15,049 bases of DNA. Origin: Candidatus Cloacimonas sp. 4484_140. Its GTDB lineage: Bacteria > Cloacimonadota > Cloacimonadia > JGIOTU-2. Made by a program: the position numbers and the translations under genes. The notes under the pieces are model-generated. The model had not been told where the DNA came from. It searched no databases and was given only the letters and a program-made list of their open reading frames with translations. Every line of letters begins with the position of its first letter. Positions within the stretch are counted from its first letter, which is position 1. This document shows, one piece after another, positions 1-5,982 of this stretch. The stretch spans positions 1-15,049 of the forward strand of contig MVCT01000007.1 of the NCBI GenBank assembly GCA_002049945.1, in the 5' to 3' direction.

Positions 1-911
1 TTTCTGTGACGGGGGATGAAGAGATAGACCTATATAATGTAAAAATAATTGGAAATACCTCGGACTATGACGGAGGGGGATTATTTGCAGGATATAGTGT
101 TTTTGTTATAAACATGTTCAATGTGTTGATTACAAATAATTATGCCTGGAATTCTGGTGGTGGCATCAATATTATTGATGGTCCTATACTACGGGCAAGA
201 AATTTAACGATATGTGATAATTCAACGGATGGATTGGGGGGAGGTCTTATGTGTCAACTTGAAAGTTATGCTGATTTACACAGTAGTATCGTGTGGAATA
301 ATAACAATGGAGAGATCGTGGAGTATTGGACAGGAGGGGATGCCGTAGCCGTATATTATTCTGATGTTCGTGGAGGATGGTATGGACCAGGGAGTAATAA
401 TATTGATGAAGATCCATTATTTTCCGATAGTCTTTACCATTTATCCGAGTATTCGCCATGCATAGATACAGGTAACCCCGATACAGTTGGACTTTCCATA
501 CCGCCCTGGGATCTTGATGGAAATGTCCGTATTTGGGATGGTAATGGGGATGGAGTTGCAGTCATCGACATGGGAGTGTATGAATACGGCGCTCCTGTAT
601 ATTCTGTTCATGAACCCGAGATCCCGGAACAAAGTTTCATATACAATTATCCCAATCCTTTTACTTCATCTACGATCATCAAATTTAGTTTAAAGCATAG
701 CTATGAAAATATAAAATTAGATATTTATAATATAAAAGGACAGAAAATAAAAACCTTAATAGATAACAAACTCATGAAAGTAGGCAACCATGAGATAACG
801 TGGGATGGAACAAACAGAAGCAATAAGCCCGTCGGTTTCGGAATATATTTTATAAAACTTAGAACCGAAAAATGTGTTAATGTTAAAAAGATAGTAAAAA
901 TAATGCATTAA
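1..911 (+). CDS. Beta-helix surface protein with C-terminal sorting domain (5' partial)
   Basis: The frame is open to the left edge, so the N-terminus and any signal peptide lie outside the window. About 302 residues are visible. The first ~130 show short Gly/Asn-rich repeats such as 'GGGLFAG', 'NNYAWNSGGGI' and 'LTICDNSTDGLGGGL', typical of right-handed parallel beta-helix (pectate-lyase-like) proteins. Next comes 'SPCIDTGNPD....DLDGNVRIWDGNGDGVAVIDMGVYEYG', a calcium-type Asp/Gly-rich closing segment common at the end of such helices. The last ~85 residues form a FlgD-like/type IX-style sorting domain: 'YNYPNPFTSSTIIKFSL', 'LDIYNIKGQKIKTL', 'ITWDGTNRSNKPVGFGIYFIKL'. The protein is therefore probably exported and surface-attached or secreted, possibly carbohydrate-binding or adhesive; substrate and enzymatic activity are unknown. 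No intrinsic terminator follows; a gene remnant begins 36 bases downstream. Confidence 0.85.
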   Translation, partial: SVTGDEEIDLYNVKIIGNTSDYDGGGLFAGYSVFVINMFNVLITNNYAWNSGGGINIIDGPILRARNLTICDNSTDGLGGGLMCQLESYADLHSSIVWNNNNGEIVEYWTGGDAVAVYYSDVRGGWYGPGSNNIDEDPLFSDSLYHLSEYSPCIDTGNPDTVGLSIPPWDLDGNVRIWDGNGDGVAVIDMGVYEYGAPVYSVHEPEIPEQSFIYNYPNPFTSSTIIKFSLKHSYENIKLDIYNIKGQKIKTLIDNKLMKVGNHEITWDGTNRSNKPVGFGIYFIKLRTEKCVNVKKIVKIMH

Positions 912-919
912 AAGAATCA

Positions 920-935
920 TCCGCAGTCTGGCGGA
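920..935. repeat. Short inverted repeat between the beta-helix gene and the remnant
   Basis: TCCGC and GCGGA flank the 6-base loop AGTCTG. No T-run follows, so it is not a convincing intrinsic terminator. It lies directly before the AAGGAG ribosome binding site of the downstream remnant. Such small GC-rich palindromes can be dispersed intergenic elements, but a single copy cannot show this. Confidence 0.3.
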
Positions 936-947
936 CAAGGAGTCAAC

Positions 948-1275
948 ATGAATTTAAAAAGTTATATCTTAAAAAAAACAATAATAACATTAATTGTTCT
1001 TATATGTACAAGTTTTTTATTGATAGCAGATTATACCGGTTCGGTAACTACTAATCAAAGTGAATTGACATTTGAGCAAAAAGATGAGGCTGAAAATATA
1101 TAACATTAGAGGGCAATTGGTGAGAATACTTGATATGGATAGTAAGTCAGGACTTGGAAGTATAGCTTGGGACGGTCTCGATAGCTATGGAAAGAAAGTC
1201 GGTTCAGGTATTTATTTCTATAAACTCACTGCTGACAAGAAAGAAATCGTGAAAAAAATGTTACTGATGCGGTAA
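948..1275 (+). pseudogene. Remnant of exported protein: signal peptide joined out of frame to sorting-domain tail
   Basis: An AAGGAG ribosome binding site (938-943) precedes an ATG at 948, which opens a 51-residue frame ending at 1103. It encodes a good signal peptide ('MNLKSYILKK', then 'TLIVLICTSFLLIA') followed by 'DYTGSVTTNQSELTFEQKDEAE', which resembles the start of secreted proteins with gingipain-type (C25) propeptides; that link is from memory. From about 1084 a different frame continues to 1275 with 'MRLKIYNIRGQLVRIL', 'AWDGLDSYGKKVGSGIYFYKL' and 'KKMLLMR', the distal half of the same sorting domain seen in the preceding gene. The 'YPNPF' half and the whole body are missing. The simplest reading is a large internal deletion with junction near 1070-1085 that also broke the frame. 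A short secreted peptide from the first frame is possible but unlikely. An intrinsic terminator follows. Confidence 0.75.
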
Positions 1276-1300
1276 TCTTAAACCTCACTTATATATAAAT

Positions 1301-1327
1301 AGAGACGTACTTTTGTGCGTCTCTTTT
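1301..1327 (+). terminator. Intrinsic terminator after the gene remnant
   Basis: AGAGACGTAC (1301-1310) pairs with GTGCGTCTCT (1315-1324), a 10-bp stem with one G-U pair, around a TTTT loop, followed by T's to 1327. It ends transcription of the surface-protein block 26 bases after the remnant's stop codon. Confidence 0.8.
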
Positions 1328-1425
1328 CTAGAAATTGTAAAAATAATTCATCATATAACTGCATATCAATATGTTGAAATAGATCGAGTTATATTTTTTA
1401 TAGATACATTTTGCAGCTAATTTTA

Positions 1426-1456
1426 TTGACACAAATGTGAGATTTGAACTTAAAAA
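1426..1456 (+). promoter_or_regulatory. Possible promoter before the tail-anchored protein gene
   Basis: A consensus -35 TTGACA lies at 1426-1431 after a T-rich stretch. The best -10 is only TAAAAA (1451-1456), 19 bases away. If real, transcription would start close to the ATG at 1462, leaving almost no leader; this agrees with the lack of a Shine-Dalgarno there. The rest of 1328-1425 is AT-rich with no feature I can support. Confidence 0.3.
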
Positions 1457-1461
1457 CCACC

Positions 1462-1797
1462 ATGAGTACTAATAACGAAATTCTATACAGAGTATTTAAA
1501 GAAGATGCCGAGCGCTCAGGCATGGACATGAAGGATTTTTATCATAAGAGAAGGAATGGGTTGTATCCATTCAGAGATCATAATGGGCATGTTGAATGGT
1601 TGAGCAAAAGCCAGTTCCGTATCATGTCCGCGAAAAAGCGGTCTCATGCCAAGCACACTGGAAGCCATAAAGATAAAGGTTCTAAGGGTAAGGCATTTGT
1701 TACTCCGGAAATGGTGAGGATGTTTATTATAACAGGAAGCGGAATTATTATACTATTTTTTTTAGTAAAACTCCTACAGGTATTACAGATTTTTTAG
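1462..1797 (+). CDS. Small tail-anchored membrane protein, function unknown
   Basis: I do not recognise this family. From the ATG at 1462 it encodes 111 residues; a TTG at 1444 in the same frame would add six, but neither start has a clear ribosome binding site. Residues 1-57 are polar and mixed-charge with aromatic clusters ('ILYRVFKEDAERSGMDMKDFYHKRR', 'YPFRDHNGHVEWL') and probably form a small folded domain. Residues 58-78 are a very basic Lys/His/Gly/Ser linker. Residues 88-110 form one hydrophobic segment ending at the C-terminus, so the protein is probably anchored by its tail with the basic part in the cytoplasm. Its last 15 bases overlap the end of the convergent acyltransferase gene. 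The basic linker next to a membrane anchor could contact nucleic acid or acidic lipid, but this is speculation. Confidence 0.65.
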   Translation: MSTNNEILYRVFKEDAERSGMDMKDFYHKRRNGLYPFRDHNGHVEWLSKSQFRIMSAKKRSHAKHTGSHKDKGSKGKAFVTPEMVRMFIITGSGIIILFFLVKLLQVLQIF

Positions 1798-2391
1798 AGC
1801 TTTCTGAAGTTCGTCTCTTTTTTCAGGTATTTCAGACTTTGATCTTACAAAAATCGGTTTCCCGTATATCATCTTCACCTGGGAAAAGGGTTTGGGGATC
1901 ATAAAATTATCCCAGCTATGAAGTTCCCATCTTGATTTGATCAGAAAAACTGTAGGTATAATGGGCTTTCCTGTCCGATATGCTAAATATAATGCCCCGT
2001 CTTTAACGATCTCCTTTGGTCCTGTCGGACCGTCCGGTGTAAGGGCTATATCAAAATTTTTTGAGATGATGAATGCCTTTTTTAGTGCCTTCATGCCGCC
2101 GCGTCTGGAGGAACCACGAATAGTTCCAAAACCAAGTTGTTTGACCACACTGGCAATATATTCGCCATCACGATGCTGGGAAATAAGCACGTGAATAAGC
2201 TGATCTCTATGTGTATATGCGGGGATAAGCATCCTGTTATGCCAGAAAGTGTATATGACCGTGCCGTGTGTTTCTTTTGCAGATATGAGGTTGTGTTTAT
2301 CGTACTCCTTGATGCGCAGAGTGCCCATGAGAAGTTTTATTAATGACGGTCCTAGTTTTTCAACGAGATTAAAAAGTGTTTTATGTTTCAT
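1783..2391 (-). CDS. DUF374 lysophospholipid acyltransferase-like protein
   Basis: The 202 residues match the DUF374 family, acyltransferase-like proteins related to PlsC/LpxL that are commonly encoded beside lipid A genes. Family signatures appear in order: 'FWHNRML' (49-55) with the presumed catalytic His51, 'SQHRDGE' (71-77), 'RGSSRRGG' (92-99), 'TPDGPTGP' (118-125) and 'WDNFMIPKPF' (160-169). Length is normal. There is no strong transmembrane helix, so it is probably a peripheral inner-membrane enzyme. The ATG overlaps the end of lpxB by 11 bases, suggesting translational coupling and a shared role in outer-membrane lipid assembly, perhaps a late acylation of lipid A or a phospholipid. 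The substrate is not established for most members. The stop codon lies inside the convergent gene's 3' end. Confidence 0.85.
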   Translation of the reverse strand: MKHKTLFNLVEKLGPSLIKLLMGTLRIKEYDKHNLISAKETHGTVIYTFWHNRMLIPAYTHRDQLIHVLISQHRDGEYIASVVKQLGFGTIRGSSRRGGMKALKKAFIISKNFDIALTPDGPTGPKEIVKDGALYLAYRTGKPIIPTVFLIKSRWELHSWDNFMIPKPFSQVKMIYGKPIFVRSKSEIPEKRDELQKALKNL

Positions 2392-3517
2392 TGATCATTG
2401 AAAGTGCAATCAGTGCAACTTTTTCAGAGGTATTGAATTTGCCCAATTTTTCTTTTATGATACGCAGTTCGTTTCTTGTTTTTTGATAGTAATTGTCATC
2501 TTCAAGTAATAAACGGACATCTTTTGTGATATTCTCTGCAGAGGCATCATGTTGAATGAGTTCCGGCACCACTTTTTCCCCAATCACAATATTCGCAAGA
2601 GCGATCATATTTATCTTTATGAAAGCTCTTGCTATAAAGTATGAAAGCGATGAAGTTTTATAGACAACTACCATTGGAGTTCCAAGATAGCCGGTTTCCA
2701 GCGTGGAAGTGCCGGATTTGCATACTACAACCTTACTGTATTTCATGAGCGTGTGTGTGTCATGAATTATCGTAACATCTTTCTTCACAGGAGAGATGAT
2801 TTTTTGGAATAACTCATCTGACACAGAGTCAGCTTGAGAAATGAGATATTGATAAGAATTATTATAGATTTTTTTTAAGTTTTTGATTGTTTCAACAATT
2901 TCAGGAAGTATTCTTTTGATTTCCACATTCCTGCTTCCAGGGATAAATCCTACCCAATCTTTTTTAGAATCGATGGAATATTGTTCGGCAAATTCTTCTT
3001 GTGTTTCAGATATTGAGATTTCCTCACTTATTGGATGTCCTACATATTCGACATCAGCGCCGATCTCTTCATAAAGCTCATTTTCAAACGGAAAAATCAC
3101 TGCGATCTTGTCTGAGTATTCGGCGATTTTATGAATACGCTTTTTCTTCCATGCCCACACCTGTGGGCTGATATAATACAGAACAGGTATGTCAAATTCG
3201 TAGGCGATCTTTGCAACTCGGATATTCATGCCGGGATAGTCAACGAGTATAGCAAGGTCGGGTTTCCGAGCAATGAATTCAGATTTGATTTTTCGAAATA
3301 CTTTTAGAATGAACCCAAGATGACTGATTACTTCTGCGAAACCAATTATTGAAAATTTTGAAAAAGGGAATATGGATTCGAATCCCTGCTTTTGCATCAA
3401 CGGGCCGCCAATTCCCCAAATATTAAGGGAAGGGTTTTTCTGTTTGAGCTGCTTAATTACTTCGGCAGCATGGACATCTGCAGAACGCTCGCCAACGAGC
3501 ATGAAAATATTTTTCAT
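2381..3517 (-). CDS. lpxB: Lipid-A-disaccharide synthase LpxB
   Basis: LpxB (GT19) is a peripheral inner-membrane glycosyltransferase that joins UDP-2,3-diacylglucosamine and lipid X to form the tetra-acylated disaccharide-1-phosphate of lipid A. The 378 residues are the usual length. Visible signatures: 'GERSADVHAA' (9-18), 'VDYPGMN' with Asp93 (92-98), 'YYISPQVWAWKKKR' (114-127), 'FPFE' (142-145), 'YVGHPI' (158-163), 'IPGSR' (192-196) and 'CKSGTSTLETGYLGTPMVV' (266-284), the donor-binding half. The N-terminal signature deviates from the usual GExSGDxxG, with Ala13 in place of Gly. It heads a two-gene minus-strand unit with the DUF374 gene and is divergent from infC. Its presence implies an LPS-bearing outer membrane. 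No strong Shine-Dalgarno precedes the ATG. Confidence 0.95.
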   Translation of the reverse strand: MKNIFMLVGERSADVHAAEVIKQLKQKNPSLNIWGIGGPLMQKQGFESIFPFSKFSIIGFAEVISHLGFILKVFRKIKSEFIARKPDLAILVDYPGMNIRVAKIAYEFDIPVLYYISPQVWAWKKKRIHKIAEYSDKIAVIFPFENELYEEIGADVEYVGHPISEEISISETQEEFAEQYSIDSKKDWVGFIPGSRNVEIKRILPEIVETIKNLKKIYNNSYQYLISQADSVSDELFQKIISPVKKDVTIIHDTHTLMKYSKVVVCKSGTSTLETGYLGTPMVVVYKTSSLSYFIARAFIKINMIALANIVIGEKVVPELIQHDASAENITKDVRLLLEDDNYYQKTRNELRIIKEKLGKFNTSEKVALIALSMINET

Positions 3518-3597
3518 AGGTGCAAGACAATTGCCTGACTTTAATCGTCAAGAAAAAGAAATGTGTTTGTGCAGGATAACTTCGTAGGTATAAAAAC

Positions 3598-3626
3598 TTG
3601 ACGCTCCAAATATGTAAAAAAATAAG
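3598..3626 (+). promoter_or_regulatory. Candidate promoter of the infC leader
   Basis: TTGACG (3598-3603) and AATAAG (3621-3626) are separated by 17 bases, giving five and four matches to sigma-70-type boxes. Transcription would start near 3633, just before the first leader hairpin at 3641. A second -10-like TATAAA lies at 3589-3594. The promoter class of this lineage is unknown, so this is pattern matching only. Confidence 0.4.
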
Positions 3627-3640
3627 TAACACAATAAAAA

Positions 3641-3742
3641 GGAACTGCGAGTTCCTACCTTATGACGCTAAAGCTGTTAATAAGGTACAAGAAATAATTT
3701 CAATAATATTGAAAGTGATCCGCAGTTGGTCACTTTTTTTTT
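3641..3742 (+). promoter_or_regulatory. Structured infC leader, probable L20-type attenuator
   Basis: Three nested elements precede infC. Hairpin 1 is GGAACT-gcg-AGTTCC (3641-3655). Stem 2 is TACCTTAT (3656-3663) with ATAAGGTA (3680-3687), enclosing a 16-base loop GACGCTAAAGCTGTTA. Stem 3 is the terminator at 3712-3742. In addition AACTGCG (3643-3649), inside hairpin 1, is a perfect complement of CGCAGTT (3721-3727), which is exactly the terminator's loop, so hairpin 1 and a 7-bp long-range helix exclude each other. In Firmicutes the infC-rpmI-rplT operon is controlled by ribosomal protein L20 binding its leader and promoting termination, and E. coli L20 recognises a long-range pseudoknot. 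The layout fits that scheme; L20 binding here is inference. Confidence 0.6.
3712..3742 (+). terminator. Intrinsic terminator (attenuator) immediately upstream of infC
   Basis: AAAGTGATC (3712-3720) pairs with GGTCACTTT (3728-3736), 9 bp with one wobble, around a 7-base loop, followed by an unbroken T-run to 3742. The infC ribosome binding site GGAGGT starts at the very next base. No gene on this strand precedes it, so its purpose must be to end transcription of the leader itself. Confidence 0.8.
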
Positions 3743-3753
3743 GGAGGTATCTA

Positions 3754-4317
3754 ATCGCAATAAATAGACGGTTTAAGCCCTGGAAACAGCGGGAACTCTA
3801 TAAAAACGAAAAAAGAATTAATGAAAAAATTATTGCAAGAAAGGTTCGTTTGATTGGTCCTGATAAGGAAGCTCTGGGTATTGTCTCGATTCAAGATGCT
3901 CTTCATAAAGCTCGCGAGTACGGACTTGATCTGGTGGAAATAGCACCAAAAGCGAACCCGCCGGTTTGCAAGATAATCGATTACAGCAAACTGATTTTTG
4001 AAGAGTCTAAGAAAGCTCGTGAAGCAAAAAAGAAACAGCATTCGACACAGCTTAAGGAAGTCAAATTCCGTCCCAGAACTGATGAGCATGACTATAATTT
4101 TAAGGTCAAGCACATCAAGGAATTCCTGGAAAAAGGAAATAAAGTCAAAGTTACTATTCAGTTCCGCGGAAGAGAAATGGCTCATAAAGAATTGGGCTGG
4201 GAACTCTTCAAAAGAATTAAAGAAGAACTTGAAGAGTGTGGTGATTTTGAACAGGATCCGAGAATGGAAGGTCGATTCCTGATCGGTTTCGTCTCACCTA
4301 AAAAAATTCAAAGCTAG
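3754..4317 (+). CDS. infC: Translation initiation factor IF-3, apparent AUC start
   Basis: IF-3 binds the 30S subunit and checks start-codon and initiator-tRNA pairing. The N-domain is clear ('RINEKIIARKVRLIG', then 'GLDLVEIAPKANPPVCKIIDYSKL', residues 57-80), followed by a Lys-rich linker (84-95) and the C-domain ('EVKFRPRTDEHDYNFKVKH', 'KVTIQFRGREMAHKELG', 'EGRFLIGFVSPK'). I place the start at ATC 3754: GGAGGT (3743-3748) sits five bases before it, the product is 187 residues, and no ATG, GTG or TTG occurs in frame between this ribosome binding site and residue 33, inside the N-domain. E. coli infC also uses a rare start (AUU), through which IF-3 represses its own translation. ATA at 3760 is a less well-spaced alternative. 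First gene of the infC-rpmI-rplT-pheST unit. Confidence 0.9.
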   Translation: MAINRRFKPWKQRELYKNEKRINEKIIARKVRLIGPDKEALGIVSIQDALHKAREYGLDLVEIAPKANPPVCKIIDYSKLIFEESKKAREAKKKQHSTQLKEVKFRPRTDEHDYNFKVKHIKEFLEKGNKVKVTIQFRGREMAHKELGWELFKRIKEELEECGDFEQDPRMEGRFLIGFVSPKKIQS

Positions 4318-4357
4318 CGAATCATAGCAAGGAAAGTCATAGTAAGGAGTTTTAATT

Positions 4358-4552
4358 ATGCCAAAGCTAAAAACAAGAAGAGCGGCAGCCAAGCGTTTTA
4401 AGAAAACAGCGAGCGGTAAGATAAAAAGAAACAAAGCCAATCGCGGTCATTTTATGGAAAAGAAATCATCCAAACAAAAATCCAACCTGCGCAAGGGTGG
4501 GTATGTTGCCAAAGCCGATGAAAAACGTGTGAAGAACATGTTAGCATCATAA
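4358..4552 (+). CDS. rpmI: 50S ribosomal protein bL35
   Basis: A 64-residue, strongly basic protein with the bL35 signature 'MPKLKTRRAAAKRFKKTASGKIKR' split by the usual Lys/Arg clusters, then 'RGHFMEKKSSKQKSNLRKGG', 'VAKADEKRVKNML'. It is a structural component of the large subunit. AAGGAG (4344-4349) lies eight bases before the ATG. The leader contains a 12-base near-direct repeat, TCATAG(C/T)AAGGA at 4322-4333 and 4337-4348, so an AAGGA-type ribosome binding site is present twice. It sits between infC and rplT, the standard order. Confidence 0.96.
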   Translation: MPKLKTRRAAAKRFKKTASGKIKRNKANRGHFMEKKSSKQKSNLRKGGYVAKADEKRVKNMLAS

Positions 4553-4577
4553 TATTACATTTTTATAAGGAGTTGGT

Positions 4578-4934
4578 ATGGCTAGAGCAAAAAATAAAGT
4601 AGCTTCCAGAAAAAGAAGAAAAAAAATCCTCAAAGAGGCAAAAGGGTACAGAGGTGGCAGAAAGCTCTATCGGGCTGCACGTGAGGCAGTTGAGAAGGGT
4701 TGGCAGTATGCCTATCGGGATAGAAGAACCCGCAAAAGAGAGTTTAGAAGATTGTGGATCATCCGCATTAATGCGGCTGTGCATGAGCATGGATTGAGCT
4801 ACAGCCAGTTTATGAACGGGCTCAAAGTATTAAAGATCGAGATCAACAGAAAGATGTTATCAGAACTTGCGATAAACAATCCTGAAGCTTTTGAAAAAAT
4901 TGTTAAGAATGTGAAAAAGAAATTGGGAAAATAA
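4578..4934 (+). CDS. rplT: 50S ribosomal protein bL20
   Basis: The 118 residues match bL20 throughout: 'MARAKNKVASRKRRKKILK', 'AKGYRGGRKLYRAAREAV', 'YAYRDRRTRKREFRRLWIIRINAA', 'GLSYSQFMNGLK', 'INRKMLSELAINNPEAFEKIV'. bL20 binds 23S rRNA early and is essential for the first steps of large-subunit assembly; its long basic N-terminal tail (residues 1-55) threads into rRNA. It is also the known repressor of this operon in Firmicutes and E. coli, which makes the structured region before infC a likely target. AAGGAG lies before the ATG. The gene starts 25 bases after rpmI and ends 6 bases before pheS. Confidence 0.97.
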   Translation: MARAKNKVASRKRRKKILKEAKGYRGGRKLYRAAREAVEKGWQYAYRDRRTRKREFRRLWIIRINAAVHEHGLSYSQFMNGLKVLKIEINRKMLSELAINNPEAFEKIVKNVKKKLGK

Positions 4935-4940
4935 GCTATC

Positions 4941-5957
4941 GTGAAAGAACAAATACAAGAGATTTTAGAAGAAGCGAGAAGAAGTATTCCTTCATGTGAA
5001 TCAGATAAAGATATTGAAGAGCTTCGAATTAAATATCTTGGTAAGAAAAGTTCTCTTTCAGATCTAATGAGTAAGATCGGAACTGTTCCAAAAGAAGAAC
5101 GTCCGCAGATGGGTGCACTTCTCAATAAGGCAAAGAAAGAAATTGCTCAACTAATCGAACAGAAAAAGGTCGTGCTCCATGAAAAAGAAGATACTTCCAG
5201 AGCACGGGGCTTAGATGTCACAATGCCCGGGAGACCACTTACAATTGGTGCAAAGCATCCTTTGTATCAGATATGGGAAGAGATCGAAGATATCTTTATC
5301 AATCTCGGTTTTGAAGTTGCTGAAGGGCCGGAAATTGAAAGCGAATATTACAATTTCGATGCCCTGAACACACCGAGCTGGCATCCTGCAAGAAATCCTC
5401 AAGACACGTTTTATTTAAAGGAAGGTAAACTTCTACGCACACAAACATCACCAATGCAAATTCGTGTAATGGAGAAATTCAAACCTCCTATAAAGATCAT
5501 TTCCACCGGTCGATGTTACCGCGTTGATAAAATGGATCCTTCGCATTTACCTGTGTTCCATCAAGTTGAAGCACTTCTGGTAGATGAGGGTGTCACAATG
5601 TCGGATCTAAAAGGAGCGCTAGATTCATTTGTTAAAAGAATTTTCAGCGCAGATACACTCTCACGATTTCGTCCTCACTTTTTCCCCTTCACAGAGCCAA
5701 GTGCAGAGATCGATATTCTTTGTATAAATTGCAATGGTAAAGGTTGTAAACTCTGCAAGAATTCCGGATGGCTTGAAATGGGTGGTGCAGGCATGGTCGA
5801 TCCGGCAGTTCTCGAGGAAGTAGGCTACGATTCTGAAAAATATACAGGATATGCTTTTGGTTTGGGTATCGAGCGTATAGCGATGCTTCGATATGGTATC
5901 TCAGATATTAGGAAATTAGTGACCAACGATCTGAGAATATTAATGCAATTTCAATAA
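4941..5957 (+). CDS. pheS: Phenylalanyl-tRNA synthetase alpha subunit
   Basis: Catalytic alpha subunit of the cytoplasmic (alpha-beta)2 class II enzyme that charges tRNA-Phe. It has 338 residues and starts at GTG 4941; the start is set by the 6-base gap to rplT and by the normal N-terminus. Order: N-terminal tRNA-binding coiled coil (1-90), 'HPLYQIWEEIEDIFINLGF' (106-124, motif 1), 'RTQTSPMQIR' (166-175), motif 2 'STGRCYRVDKMDPSHLPVFHQVE' split at 188-210, 'FTEPSAEID' (250-258), and motif 3 'GYAFGLGIERIAMLRYGI' (303-320). A Cys-rich 'CINCNGKGCKLCKNSGW' (261-277) is the common variant of the PheS insertion. The Ala in 'YAFG' corresponds to the Phe-pocket position. Partner is pheT, 25 bases downstream. 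Confidence 0.97.
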   Translation: MKEQIQEILEEARRSIPSCESDKDIEELRIKYLGKKSSLSDLMSKIGTVPKEERPQMGALLNKAKKEIAQLIEQKKVVLHEKEDTSRARGLDVTMPGRPLTIGAKHPLYQIWEEIEDIFINLGFEVAEGPEIESEYYNFDALNTPSWHPARNPQDTFYLKEGKLLRTQTSPMQIRVMEKFKPPIKIISTGRCYRVDKMDPSHLPVFHQVEALLVDEGVTMSDLKGALDSFVKRIFSADTLSRFRPHFFPFTEPSAEIDILCINCNGKGCKLCKNSGWLEMGGAGMVDPAVLEEVGYDSEKYTGYAFGLGIERIAMLRYGISDIRKLVTNDLRILMQFQ

Positions 5958-5982
5958 GTACATTTTTACTTAAGAGAGTATC

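Noticed and set aside
1444..1461. TTG 1444 as start of the tail-anchored protein
   Set aside because: It would overlap the candidate promoter and has no ribosome binding site; ATG 1462 is preferred, though weakly.
3598..3753. In-frame extension upstream of infC from a TTG at 3598, adding about 52 residues
   Set aside because: It would translate the leader hairpins and the terminator; the added residues do not resemble IF-3, and a strong ribosome binding site sits directly before ATC 3754.
3751..4185. Open frame of 144 codons antisense to infC
   Set aside because: No ribosome binding site, Phe/Ser-rich composition typical of the complement of a Lys/Glu-rich gene, and it opposes a certain gene.
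4935..4940. T-box or Phe attenuator controlling pheST
   Set aside because: Only six bases separate rplT from pheS and no leader peptide or T-box motif is present.
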